Of a DNA stretch of 64,000 nucleotides, positions 1 through 10,799 are shown one piece after another. Position numbers and translations under genes: made by a program. Each line of letters begins with the position of its first letter. The stretch's first letter is position 1. Where the stretch lies: positions 65,782,647-65,846,646 of the forward strand of contig NC_087062.1 of NCBI RefSeq assembly GCF_963678635.1, read 5' to 3'. The notes beneath the pieces were generated by a model. The model was given only the letters and a program-made list of their open reading frames with translations, had not been told where the DNA came from and searched no databases. The stretch is from Symsagittifera roscoffensis. Lineage: Eukaryota; Xenacoelomorpha; Acoela; Convolutidae.

Positions 1-497
1 CTTCAAGTATCCGGTCCTGAATACTGATGAACTGTTTGAGCTGGGCTCAATACAAAGTAGGTGCTTCGCGAAGAAACTTCGGAGCCCATGGGGTGGAAAC
101 CATGTGGTTTCCCAAGAGACAATGGACTTTTTGTCCATATTCTTTGGAGAGGATGTAAGTTTGTTTTACAATACACCAAATTTTAAAAATAATAAAAAAA
201 TTTTTTTTTATTTTTTTAAGTGGCATGGCAACATAGAAATACTATATGAATTTGTTTTAGTTTCAAGAAGAATTCTTCAAAAAGCCAGTGGCGGAGGCAG
301 AGTTTAGACGAAAAATAGAGCTTGATATTATGTTGGAGGAGATATATCAAGCTTGGTGGCGGCCTTACTCAGCGCTGCAGTTTGCAGTGAGGAGCCTGAG
401 TAGGGCGGCGGAAAACTCGTTGGAAAAGATGGCGGCAGTAAAACTAGTGGAATCGTACACAGATATTAAATCTTGTGTTTATAAAAGTTATTTTTAA
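1..497 (+). CDS. 3' end of an unrecognised spliced host gene (two exons)
   Basis: The reading frame is open from base 2 to 154, where a consensus donor (gtaagt, 155-160) follows at phase 0. An acceptor (tgttttag, ending 260) opens a second exon, 261-497, in the same phase; it codes 78 residues and ends in TAA (495-497). The first exon gives 51 residues (FKYPVLNTDELFELGSI...) and the last is rich in Glu, Ala, Arg and aromatic residues (EEIYQAWWRPYSALQ). I see no transmembrane segment and no recognisable domain, so no function is offered. The codon content and G+C of both exons are clearly higher than the flanks, and the phase match across the 106-bp intron supports a real gene. The gene begins before the window. 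No clean AATAAA is seen downstream. The retroelement on the opposite strand ends about 145 bp beyond the stop. Confidence 0.7.
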
Positions 498-641
498 ATT
501 TATATCAACATGTTATTTTTGGTGTTTTGTGTTTTTATTACAAACGAAATATTTATAAAGTAGAAAAAGAAAAAAAAAAAAGGCCAATAGAAAGAATTTA
601 AAAAAAATATTTAGTTTGGCCAAATAAATGGTTTAGTGTTT
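498..641. other. AT-rich spacer between host gene end and retroelement
   Basis: This stretch holds the presumed 3' UTR of the host gene and whatever remains of the 3' untranslated end of the Ty3/gypsy element. An A-run lies near 568-580. I find no copy of the element's LTR here, although a 3' LTR would be expected. Confidence 0.5.
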
Positions 642-3600
642 TTATTTCTTTTTAAATTTGCCAATTAGACTAGATGGAATTGTAGTTCCATAAAAGTTTG
701 TAGGACGATTTGTCCGTTTAGGTTTTTTGGATTCAGAAAGTGATCCAGGTGCGGATCGAGTGTTCTCATAGAAGCTTTCCTGAGAGCTATGAGGGATATT
801 TTTTCCGTCAGTAAAGTTTTTTGATGATTCAGATAAACGAGGGATATCAGGAGGACGGGGAGTATTATATTGTGTTGTTATATTTTGGTGGCGGCGGCCA
901 AAGTCATTTGCGAGACTAGTATTAGGACTTATACTGCGGCTAGGTAGGCGGCGGTGGCCATAACTACTAGATTGACTAGTTGGAGGATTAGGGGTTTTAT
1001 CAGCAGGATAGGGGGTCGAACTTCGAATAGGTCTAAAATTCTGGTCAATCGCAGTCGCATCGAACAAAGTTCTTAGATGCATGGTTTCTCTGCCTGAATC
1101 TAATGAGTGCTCATGAACAATGGTTTTATTTTGATCCTCATTTGTAGGGGTATGATCAGTCATTTGCTGATAACCATTGTTGACTACTGGCCAAAACTGG
1201 TATTGTAGATTTTCAACCTGTTTAGGTTTATTGAAAGAGTCGATTTGATGATTTGTTATATGATCATAAAAATCACTTGAAAATAAATCACTAGAGTACT
1301 TTTGTAGTAGCTTGGGCATTTGTTGTTCTTTAGGAAAGTATTCAACAATATGATTGCGGTGGACAATCTTTTTTTCGTTAGTGAAATCATTTTGAATTCC
1401 GTATGTTACTTCCGTGATTTTTTCAATTACGGTGTAAGGTCCAGATCTCAAATTCAAAAGTTTTTGACTTTTCAATAGTGGTTTGGATCTATTTTCTAGT
1501 AACACCTTAGTGCCTTCTTTTATAGGCCGTCCTAATTTAAATTGATTTCGGAACATGTGGGCCTTATTAGTGATGCGGCGGCAATGGGTATAGGTGTTAC
1601 TATAAATCAACTTAAAATCATTTTCCCTTTTTAGTATTTCGGTGGAAATTTGATTTTTTAGAAATCTATCTATGGTCTCATTGTTTGACTTATGCTCGGT
1701 ATGAGCATGATTTTCGAGACCAGCGCAAAATTCAGAGGTACATCTTTTGTTTTGGTCGCGGTAGAGGCCTAATTTAAGGCTAAGGGGAACCTGAGGTTTT
1801 ATGCCAAAGACAATCTCATATGGAGTGTAACCTGTACTTGAATTAATGGCGGTGTTATGTGCAAAAGCAAATTTATTTGTTAATTCAGACCAGTTTGAGC
1901 CTGAGGTACTCAAGAAATGTCGAAAGTACTGGGTTAAATGTTTATTCTGGACTTCAACTTTTCCGTTAGTCCAAGGCGAGTAAGTAGTTCTTGGCATCAG
2001 GGTTATTCCCAATTCAGAGGACCAATGAGCAAAGTCATTACTCATGAATGCACTTCCATTATCATGAATAATTTGTTGTGGAATACCAAATGTTGTGATG
2101 TATTTCTCTAAGAGCTTAATAGTTTCCTTAGAGTCTGCATGGGTGCATGGATATACTTGAAGATATCTAGAAAAAGGATCTATCACAACTAAGCAAAAGT
2201 TTTTGCCGTGACTTGATGGTCTAAGTGGACCTTTATGATCAATGTGGATCGTTTTCATTGGGATTTTTTCTAATTGTCCCCATTGTTGTAATGGAGCTTC
2301 ATTCAGGTCTTTTCGTTTAGGTTTATTTTTCTGACATTCTAGGCAATCATGAAGAAGCATGTTGACCCATTTATAGAGTCCGGGCCAATAGAAATATCTT
2401 TTGATTATTTCCAAAGTTTTTGTTTCGCCGTGATGACCGCTAAGAGGATGCTTATGAGCTAACTCAAAGCAGTTTAGCACTAGGGAGATGGGTAAGCAAA
2501 TTTTTGGACTCTTAGTGTAGTCATCATTATATTCATTAATACATAGAAGATCATGTTGGTCTTCAATGAATAATAATTCGAACTGCCTGATATAGGCTTT
2601 TAATTCTTCACGATAAGGATTTTTTTTGTTTCTTTCTGGCTTTTCGGTTTGCTTTATGCAATTTTTGATATCTATAATTACAGTATCGTTACACTGCTCT
2701 TGAATAATTGTTTCAACGTCTAAATTTGCTTCTTTAGCAAAGTCGGTCATTTTTGCTATCAGTTCAAGAGAATCTGATTTATTCTCTTCAGATTGGAGAC
2801 TTAGGGGTTCAATTAACCTCAAGGATTTTGTTTTGGTTGCAAAATCATTTTTTGCTTTAACCAGGTCGTTGAGAAGGTTGTTCTCAACATTGCCTTCATA
2901 TAAGTCAAGCCATTCTGAATTTTCCAAAGGATCATCAAGTGCAGATACTTCATCTGGAATTTCTTCATAAATACTTTCATTGTTTATATCTGGTATAGAT
3001 AGTCGTTTGATTTGGTTAATTTGTTTGCCAAATCGGAAGAAATCTGTTATATTCTGAATCGCACTACAAGATTCTTCAAAATATTCTGGAGCATCTTCAA
3101 TGCTGAAGTCTCCTCTGTCGCTTATGTTGATTAATTTCTTTTTTCCGCCTTGCACTTGAGCAATGACTGGATAGCAATCATTTTGAAATATGTTATCATC
3201 TTTGTGGAGTACTGAATAACATATTTGTTCTCCATTGTCTAGGATGAACTTTATATCATTTGGAATGGTTTTGTGTTCTAGTTGATATCTTTTGATATCA
3301 GCGATGGGCACATTTCGGCTCAATAAGTCAGGAAAGGCTAGGTTTGAACCTGGGGTATAGATTATTTTCAAATTGTTGAATTTTGTCAATACGACTTGAT
3401 ATTTGAAAAATCTATGAGAAAGTTGTCCTTTTCTGGACCATAAGAAGAGAATAGGTCTGTGGTCGCAATACAGGTATAGAGGAAAGGGTGAACCTATAAT
3501 GTAGAATTCATTGGTTTGCAAAGCAGATATTATTCCACATAATTCACGATGTTGAGTAGACATTTTCTGCTCAGCTTTATCAAAGACTCTAGAATTGGCA

Positions 3601-3968
3601 GAAACAATTCTTTTCCCTTCAGGAAAGTCTTGGATGAGTATACACCCGGTTCCTATATTTGAGGAGTCGGCGTGAATGTGAAATGGGTAGTTTACATTAG
3701 GTATGGCATTTGAAATATCATGACAGAATTTGTCTTTCAGTTTTTGAAAAACTTCTTCATGGCATGGTAGCCATTGAAACTTATCACTACTGTTTGCCAG
3801 TTCATATAGACATTTTGCGTCCACATGAAAATTGATGATGTATGTGCTGTAGAATCCCATGACACCTAATACTCCTAGAACTTCTGTTTTTGATTCAGGG
3901 GATTTCAATTTTTTTATGTCATCAATTCGTGAAGCGATTGGGGAAAGACCACCTTTAGAGACAACGTG
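642..3968 (-). pseudogene. pol: pol part 3: RT thumb, RNase H, integrase and C-terminal tail
   Basis: After the frameshift the frame is open for over 1,088 codons. RNase H comes first, with the catalytic set visible as HADSSNIGTG, QHRELCGI and YCDHRPILFLW. A long spacer of about 270 residues follows, rich in acidic residues. Integrase begins with an H-H-C-C zinc domain (ELAHKHPLSGHHGETK ... CLECQKNK, about 2310-2465) and its core has D (IHIDHKGP), D (IHDNGSAF) and E (NGKVEVQ) with exactly 35 residues between the last two. The tail has a LENRSKPLL-type region and ends in a Ser/Pro/Arg/Asn-rich stretch of about 150 residues, with no chromodomain visible. It ends in TAA at 642-644. Confidence 0.92.
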
Positions 3969-4212
3969 GCCAGAGAAATTTAACTTTTCTTAGGAAGAAA
4001 AAGGTTTTGTCAGGGGCAGCTTTTAAGTTGGCCTTCCGCAAAAGAGAATGATATTCTCGAATTGTGCCAAACATTTCATTTTTATTTTGACTCTGTAACA
4101 GAGTGTCGTCTATGTAAGTAATTGCTTTTTTTTCTTTAATGAGGGGTCCGAAGGCATATCTCATTAGTTTACTGAAGAAATTTGGAAGTGGTTTCAAACC
4201 ATAGAAACCAAC
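3967..4212 (-). pseudogene. pol: pol part 2: reverse transcriptase palm with YIDD
   Basis: This segment continues the pol frame after the TAA at 4213-4215. It carries the catalytic RT motif YIDDTL (about 4094-4117), preceded by FSKLMRYAFGPLI and followed by the LRKANLKAAPDKTFFF segment typical of Ty3/gypsy RT. Near 3970 a one-base insertion moves the conserved continuation into another frame, so the old frame reaches a stop at 3955. RT is therefore broken on both sides of its active site. Confidence 0.88.
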
Positions 4213-6386
4213 TTAGTAGGTATATTGTCTACCTCCTACAATAAAGCTTGTTAATTTCTGTGCCTCATCTGTTAGAGGTACTTGATGGTAGGCGCAAGAG
4301 AGATCACTACTTGTGAAGTATGATCCGTTTATTCGGGTCATGAGAACTTGTAGTGGTTCTAATGGCCAACTACAATTGCTAGTTTCTGTGATTGAGTTTA
4401 GATACCTAGCATCCAAGACCAACTTAACGTAGTCTTTTTTTGGAAGAATGATGACTGGATTTACGAACCAGGAGTTCATATCATCTTTTTCATTTAGTTC
4501 TCTGACTATGCCTGCTTGGATTAATTCATCCATTAACTTGTCCAATTTATCTCTTAGATGGACTGGGATTTTACTCGGTCGTTGTTTTTTGAACGTTGCG
4601 TCCTTTTTAAGTGGTATATGGAATTTATGTTTTGTTTTTCCAATATCATATTTGTGATGAGAATAAACATCTTGATCCTCTATCAGCATTTGAATTAGAT
4701 CTGCAAATTCATCATCCGAGATATCACTTTGTGTGAAATCGAAGTCAGATAAAAATTTAATAGTAGTTTCGATTTTTTCCAAAGTACTACTATTGTCCTT
4801 ATCAATTGAGGAGTATTGGGTAAACGTTTCGTTGACTAGAAAGGCAATTAGCTGATCATTATGTTCTTTGTTTCGGTACTTTTTAAATTGTTCTTTCAAG
4901 GGAGGCCTGCAAAGGTTCTTTGCATCATTAGAAAAGTCGGTTGCTATTTCGTTTTCATTTTTGCATACTTTGACTATATCTGAACCAATTTGTTCAAATA
5001 TTTCTGATACATTCTCTGTATCAAACACTTCAAGGGCAGGCATGTCCTTGATTTCTTGTCCTGAAACATAGACAAATATAGTAATTCCAGAATGTTGGAA
5101 TACATCGACAAGGATTTTGGAAACTTCTTCCCAATTCATTTTATCTAAGCCACAAGCAATTTTGGGCATTGCGATAGATCGAATGTTATTTGCTATAGCA
5201 TGATCCTTCATTTCGGACAAGGTATTGAATATAGCGTCGTAAGTGGGTTTCTGAAAGTACCTCTGTTTGGTAATCAGGTTATATATGATTTGTCCAGATT
5301 TTGGATCAGTGAAGATGAGAATATCGTTAATGTTAGCATGTATTGAGTTACAAAAGTGTCGTAGCTCAGGATACCTTTTGCTAATCGATTCAGCAAATCC
5401 TTTTTTCATTGCTCTATCTGCAGAGATTGTATGGGCAATGGGCATATTCGATTCGAATATGGACCTTTTTTTGAAGTCTACATATTGTAGACAGGGGCCG
5501 GATAATTGAGTATTGCTTTCCTGTGTTGTATTGACAACAGTGTTCAGCATGAAACAGCTATCGAATTCTGAACTTTCATTTAAAATTCTCGTTGTGAACT
5601 CATCACAATCGTGGATAGCAAATATTTTATCCTCGTATCCTTGAATATCAGTTACTGCATAGCCTAGCACACACTTGTTTAGTGTGACAGGATGATCTTT
5701 CTGATTCTCAATTAGGATAGGTAGGCTTTGCTCAATTTGAGTACAAACTGTGTTAATGAAAACCAATTCGGTTTTGGTTGTATTTTTATGAGGCAGGAAT
5801 GTAGTCCCTTTTTCAAAGTATGAATTTGGTTCAGCCAAGTGTTTGTATAAGTATGTAGAGCGTGCTGGGATGAACAGGGGTTCTTTCAAGTTAATTGAGA
5901 CAATTTTTGAAACGTTAGGATATTCTTTATCGTTGTTCATCAACCCGTATGATATTACACCTTCTTTTGATTTGAGCTCAACTGCGGGGATATCAAAGTA
6001 GAGAGCTTTTAAGAAGAGATGACAAAAGTCTACTCCTAACAGATTAGCAGTCTTCTCTTCAGTTATCCACACTTTGTGGTTAGATGGATATTTTCCATCA
6101 GTGTCGAAACAAGATTGAATAGATGTATGGCCAAACATACGTATATCAGATCCATTATAAGTCTTTGCTTTAATTTTGGATCGGTAAATTGTCATTTTTT
6201 GACCTAATTTTTCCAATTCTTGATAAGTTGGGTAGTTTATGATACTACAAGTTGATCCTGGATCAATCATGAATTCAATTTCAAGTCCACTATTATTATT
6301 TTTGTCTCCGGTGGCAAAATGATATAAGCTAAGGTATATCCTTGATTTAGGATTACTATCATCGCTTGGTTTCGGAGAATTTAATA
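4213..6386 (-). pseudogene. pol: pol part 1: protease, macro domain, N-terminal reverse transcriptase
   Basis: This is pol as entered by frameshift from gag; the first in-frame Met (6270) is almost certainly not a start. The aspartic protease shows the catalytic DPGST motif at about 6262. A long linker follows, then a complete macro domain (about 5055-5450), then an acidic linker. RT begins near 4600 with the KKD..KLVLDARYLN and SSDLSCAYHQVPL motifs, which hold the first catalytic Asp of the palm. The frame is uninterrupted for over 2.1 kb, then meets TAA at 4213-4215 in the middle of RT, where a single-base change appears to have replaced a sense codon. The macro domain makes this pol longer than the usual Ty3/gypsy PR-RT spacing. 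Confidence 0.92.
5055..5450 (-). other. Macro (ADP-ribose-binding) domain embedded in pol, TARG1/OARD1-like
   Basis: Residues about 275-402 of the segment starting at 6270 read as a compact macro domain: HTISADRAMKKGFAESISKR (first ADP-ribose loop), IIYNLITKQRYFQKPTYDAI, a helix SEMKDHAIANNIRSIAMPK, then IACGLDKMNWEEVSKILVDV and a terminal strand TIFVYVSG. The MPKIACGLD...W..V pattern is that of the TARG1/OARD1 (C6orf130) family, which removes ADP-ribose from proteins with a Lys/Asp pair. A Lys in LITKQR and the Asp in CGLD are both present, so catalysis is possible. Assignment to the family is from memory of the motif; the specific activity is inferred. The domain lies between protease and RT, where Ty3/gypsy elements normally have only a linker. 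Confidence 0.85.
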
Positions 6387-7784
6387 GTTTAAAGGAAAGA
6401 AATCAGTGATAGCATCACAGTAATTGACTTCTTCCTCAACCCAGTGGGTAGTTTTAGACTGTATTTGATTCGATCTAAATTTTGGTGATTGAGATCGCGT
6501 TGTGTCTCGACTGTTATTGCTATTATAGCTTCCAGTGTTATATGGTCGACCTCTAGGGTTACTATTGAATTGCCTATTTTCTTGGTCGTAGAACTGTTTA
6601 GCAACTTGTTCATTTTCTCTGAATTTGTTTTCTCTGGGATACCTATCATCATAGGTTTGGGGTCTTTTGTTATTGAAAGACGATTGTGCATTAGCCTTTT
6701 GGAAATTGTTTCCGTTATAGTTATAATTATGGCGAATGCCATAGTTATTTTGGCTAGGATTTGAATTGTTAGTAGATCTGTTTTGGTTATCCCAAAACCG
6801 GTTGCTTGGGTTAGGGTTACTCTGGTTAGGGAAGTTATTTGGTCTTCGATTTCGTTTATAATCAGTTTCAAATGAAACTCTTCGTTCATTTTTTGTGGTG
6901 AGCTCTTTCCTCAACTTATTTACTTCGTCCTGAACTTGCTTTTTTGAACATCTAGATATAGAATGTCCATTCATTCTACAATATTCGCAGAATCGTGTAC
7001 TATTAGGTCTTCCCTTGATGTCAGGGTGACGTCGTTGAAATGAAGTCTGGTCATTGATTGCACTGACTTCTTGATTCTTGATCAGTTTAGTTAGTTCTTT
7101 AATTTGAGTTTCTAATGAAGTCATTTTATCCGTTGTTGACTTATTAGCAGGATCAGTAGCAACAATGAATGTTAGATCCTTAGTAATTACATGATTTGTG
7201 AATTGATCCCAATTGGCATTTGGATGTTCTATCATGTATTCATGAGCTTTTTGTTTAAGGGCTAGAGGTCTTAGTCCCTTAATTGAGAAATCGATATACT
7301 TTTGACTTCTTTGTCTGGTTTGTATAGTTCTCTCAGCATTTTGAGCAGCTTCAGTAGCATGAACGGTTTCATCAATACTTTCGGGCCATCCTCTATCTAC
7401 AGAAGATTTGATTCTGTGGAAATAATTTTTTATTAATTCGCCATCTTGGCGAGCTGCATTTTCAGCATCAATTCTATGTTTGAATTGATCTCGTCCGTCA
7501 GTAAATCTGTTTAGGAAGAGATCTTTGAGTTGTGCCTATGTGGTAGCATTGGTTACATTATCATTGAACCATTCAAGAGATGTATCAGTTAACAATGATC
7601 CGAATAGGGATCGTTGTCTGCTATCATAGCTGCGTCGTGCATCATTATCAGCAGGTCTTTGACCTAATGAGAAAAGAATTTTGTTTTCAACTGAATTCCA
7701 AAAAGCTGTAGCATTTTGGTTCGGATCGTTTCCCGAAAATGTCATTAAAGACAAGTTGGGATGGGATATTGGGGTATCAGCCAT
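6381..7784 (-). pseudogene. gag: gag of the Ty3/gypsy element, one in-frame stop
   Basis: Gag would form the virus-like particle and package the element RNA. The start is ATG at 7784 (MADTPISHPNLSLMTFSGND), the first in-frame Met after the primer-binding site. A capsid-like region precedes TAG at 7536-7538, a single-base change that cuts the protein at residue 82; the same frame then stays open to TAA at 6381-6383. A single nucleocapsid CCHC knuckle (CEYCRMNGHSISRC, C-x2-C-x4-H-x4-C) lies at 6949-6987, followed by an Asn/Arg/Gln/Ser-rich tail typical of RNA-binding nucleocapsid. The last codons overlap the frameshift site leading into pol. Confidence 0.88.
6387..6393 (-). promoter_or_regulatory. 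-1 programmed frameshift slippery site T TTA AAC
   Basis: The minus strand reads TTTAAAC with TTA and AAC as consecutive gag codons, followed by TAT and the gag stop TAA (6381-6383). The pol frame is exactly one base back and is open from before this site through the protease. This is a canonical X XXY YYZ heptamer, the same class as the coronavirus site. A downstream pseudoknot was not resolved by eye. Confidence 0.8.
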
Positions 7785-7990
7785 TTTATATTTAGTTTAG
7801 AACTTAAAAAGAAAGATAGAAAAGTTTATAAATTTGTTTAAAAAACTTAAATTTCCGATTTGGAAATTTATTACTTCTCTTTATTTGTAAGAGAAATTTC
7901 AACAATTCTCCAGTTTGAGAATTGGAATCTTTGCTTTTTATCTCTTTTTGAGACTTAAGCAATCTTTGCGAATTTTTAGAAGGTGTGCCT

Positions 7991-8004
7991 CACTGGTCGC
8001 ACCA
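7991..8004 (-). other. Primer-binding site TGGTGCGACCAGTG
   Basis: Directly after the LTR the minus strand begins TGG, the complement of a tRNA CCA end, followed by TGCGACCAGTG. The same TGGTGCGACCA follows the LTR of the second retrotransposon (58077-58087). The match implies a tRNA whose 3' end is GGUCGCACCA; I cannot assign the amino acid. Confidence 0.7.
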
Positions 8005-8114
8005 ATTTATTACGCTAGCAATACTATTTACGTCGGACAAAACGCTTGCTAGGAATAAAGGGTCCTTTCTACTTTCTATCTTAGAAAGTAAATCTAAAAT
8101 TCGCTGAGAAATAT

Positions 8115-8120
8115 TTTATT
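8115..8120 (-). terminator. Poly(A) signal AATAAA in the LTR
   Basis: The minus strand reads AATAAA about 190 bases downstream of the TATA box and upstream of the LTR end, the position expected for the R-U5 polyadenylation signal. Another AATAAA lies right at the LTR end (8006-8011). Confidence 0.5.
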
Positions 8121-8307
8121 AAAAAAGAAGTTAGTATGAATTTACAGCAAGTTGCCTTTTGACTCAATATTTATTTTTTACGGTGAGATTGGAGATATTT
8201 TTCTCTGAGATTGAATATTATTTTAGAGAAGGGTTGGGGTGGTTGAGGAGAGTGGTGGTGGTGGTAGAAGAGAAGTTGTTGGAATGAATTCCCGTAGTTT
8301 TGAGCTT

Positions 8308-8317
8308 CTATTTATAC
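8308..8317 (-). promoter_or_regulatory. TATA box in the LTR
   Basis: The minus strand reads GTATAAATAG, a near-consensus TATA box inside the LTR. Transcription would be expected to start roughly 25-30 bases downstream, near 8280. Confidence 0.65.
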
Positions 8318-8583
8318 TCAATTGGGGAAATCACGCCACTTTTCGTATCAAATGAGAAGTTTCTTTTAACTTCGTATTCTTTATTCGTACATTCGTATTT
8401 TACGAGAAGAAGGTTTCGTATGCTCGTACTTTACGAGAGGAATCGTTATTATTCGTATTGAATGAGAATAGTCGTTTCAATTCTCAATGCTTAAAACGTT
8501 ATACGAATTATTCCAATAGCATTTCCCTTCCTTTTGCAAGGGAATAAAAACATATTTCTTTTGGTGGTGGCGGCGGCGTCACA

Positions 8584-10799
8584 TTTTGTGAATGCAATAA
8601 AATAATTCATGTTTCTGTTTCTATTTGAAATCAGAACACAACCAGTTGTAATATTGTTTATACTTAACCTATATATACTAATATACCTATTTACTTACTT
8701 GTTTTTAACCTTTTATTATGCCTGCTTAAAAAATAGTTTTAAATCTGAAAAGAGATAAACTAAGAACTATGGTAAAAAATTATAATGAGGCCTATGCTTC
8801 AGTTTGGCAAATGAAGAAAACAAAAAATTACAATAATTAGTCCTTGTTTCTTGTAGTAAATTTGACACGAATTTGTTCAATTAAAAACATTGAATTAAAC
8901 TAAAGTATACCCAATTTTGACAGTAACAAGGAAAATTTGAGGTATGTTTTAACTTTTTTGATCAAATCAAGCTCGCTTAAGGTATCTAAGAAACAATTTA
9001 ACCTATAATTTTTTCAAGTTTTTAGTCAATTTAGGCTCCTGTGCTGTAAGAAAAAAACTTTCGAAAAAAAATTAAAAACAGACAGGTTAGATAAAAAATG
9101 GTTTAAGCAAAAAAACTGTTCAAATTTTGTTAAAAGTACGTAAAACTAGGGAAAAAAACAGATATATTAAGCCGAGTTTATTTCAATTTTGTCGAATCAA
9201 ACACAATCAAATTTGACAAAAGTTGACTTAATTTCAGGTAACTGAAGAAAATTTTGATATCCAACAACTGCCTTAAATCAAAACAATTATATTTAAAAAC
9301 AACTAAATTACTAACACTTAAAACAAAATATCCAAAAAAAAATAAACAAAAAGGAAAATGAAATAGAACAACCAGATTTAGTTTTCCAGAAATCAAAAAA
9401 CTTAAATCCAAACGAAAATGCTAGAAAGTTTTTGATTATAGTACAAAAAATAATTGCATTCGTGCATGGTACTCAAGCAGGATCTAGCTATGATCAAGAT
9501 GAATTTAATAGACAAAAAACATTATTAGGTTCAATTTTCAGAAGTGCAGCAGATCAACAGCAAAAACGAAGAGTTTAGACTGCAACGAAGTAAGACAAAA
9601 ATACATTAACCTAATTACTGAAGATCGAAAATAGAGTAAAAAACAGAAACAGATAGCATGAAAAACAATCTGATGAGTAAAACAAAAACAAAAATTATAG
9701 AACGGGAATTGCAGTAGATCTTGGCTGATTAAATCGATTTTTAATGAGAGACATAAAACAACAAAATTGGATCTTCAACCGGAAAAAATCCAGCCGCAAA
9801 TTGGCAAAAAAATGAAAACAATAATATCTATCAAAATTTTTTTTTCAGAAAAAGTACTGAGTTAACCAGAACAGCAGCCACTAACGTGTGGAATCAGTTT
9901 TTGGTAATATATTTATCAAGTTTAATGAAAGATCAAAATTAAGTTCAGCATATATGAAAAGACCCAGATGAACCGGAAAAGAAAAAGGACAAGCCGGAAA
10001 ACGTTCATCACGATACCAGTTTTTGTAAGCGTTATCAGGGGTCAAGTCATACTATAGATTCAATTCTAAGAAACAAGAAAAAAAGAGCAAAATCATAGAC
10101 AACCTCATTAGAGAGCAATTTTTTCTGAGAAGTATAGAAATTTAAATCAATTGAAATCAAGTGAAAACAACAAGTGATATAATTCGAATCAATATTATCA
10201 TAGTTACTCAGAAAATCAACGCTAAATACATGACAAAACAACTGGTTATCCTTTGGAAAAAGTTGGAGATACGTTTTTGAAGATAATAAAGATCAAGAAC
10301 ACTTCAAAGATGACGAGGGAAGTGAATTTAAATTAAACTGGGTTTTAAAGAAACTCAGATTTCGAAACTCATGTTCAATTGACATTGTATGAATTTGCTT
10401 GTTCATTTCTTTTGACGCCCATTAACAAACTTGTGGAAAAACAGTTTTAAGAACTTATGAAACCTACTTCTTTGAATACAGTAGCAGTTAAGTTCGAAAA
10501 ACTAGATTTTTACTATTTACAAAAATTTGAAGGAAATTTGGATTATCAAGGTCACTATCCAATAAAAACTACGGCATGTTTTCTGGCCTGAAATAGACGT
10601 AGACTAAATATATTAGTAACGGAGCTCTACTCTCCGTATGCTGAACCTTATTTTTTAACAGCAAGTTTCTATTAAAAGAGTACCCAGGAACATCAGTACC
10701 CGTAAGTAGCATAAAAAATAAAAAATATCCCTATTTAGGAAGTATCAAATTGGACTACTAAACCAAGTTATCATCTTAGCTCCAAATTCAACTAGAATT
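8584..10799. other. Gene-free AT-rich region
   Basis: I see no splice-bounded exon, long ORF or conserved motif. The plus strand is noticeably A-rich between 9100 and 10500. It may include decayed retroelement interior, but nothing can be aligned by eye. Confidence 0.4.

Larger units (their letters stand above)
642..8583 (-). mobile_element. Ty3/gypsy LTR retrotransposon with macro domain, 3'-truncated and mutated
   Basis: Reading the minus strand from 8583 to 642 gives an LTR with TATA box and poly(A) signal, a primer-binding motif, gag with a CCHC knuckle, a UUUAAAC frameshift site, then pol in the order protease, macro domain, reverse transcriptase, RNase H, integrase. Integrase after RNase H places it in the Ty3/gypsy order rather than copia. 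No env-like ORF is present. Three lesions are visible: TAG at 7536-7538 in gag, TAA at 4213-4215 in RT, and a one-base frameshift near 3970 in RT. The coding regions are otherwise intact, so the copy is fairly young. The 3' LTR expected left of 641 is absent, so integration duplications cannot be checked. This copy cannot make its own polyprotein. Confidence 0.93.
8005..8583 (-). repeat. 5' LTR of the Ty3/gypsy element (about 579 bp)
   Basis: On the minus strand the LTR probably starts with TGTGACGCCGCC at 8583 and ends at 8005, just before the TGGTGCGACC primer-binding motif. It carries a TATA box (8308-8317) and an AATAAA (8115-8120) in the expected order for U3-R-U5. The upper part (8340-8520) has several degenerate repeats of a CGTA-rich motif (tcgtatttacgag-like), possibly enhancer repeats. 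The 5' edge is inferred from the TGTGACG start, typical of Ty3/gypsy LTRs, because no second LTR copy exists to align. Confidence 0.7.

Noticed and set aside
6389-6889. 166-codon minus-strand frame overlapping the nucleocapsid region
   Set aside because: It lies one frame off gag in Asn/Arg-rich repeated codons and gives a low-complexity Ile/Thr/Leu protein; a frame shadow.
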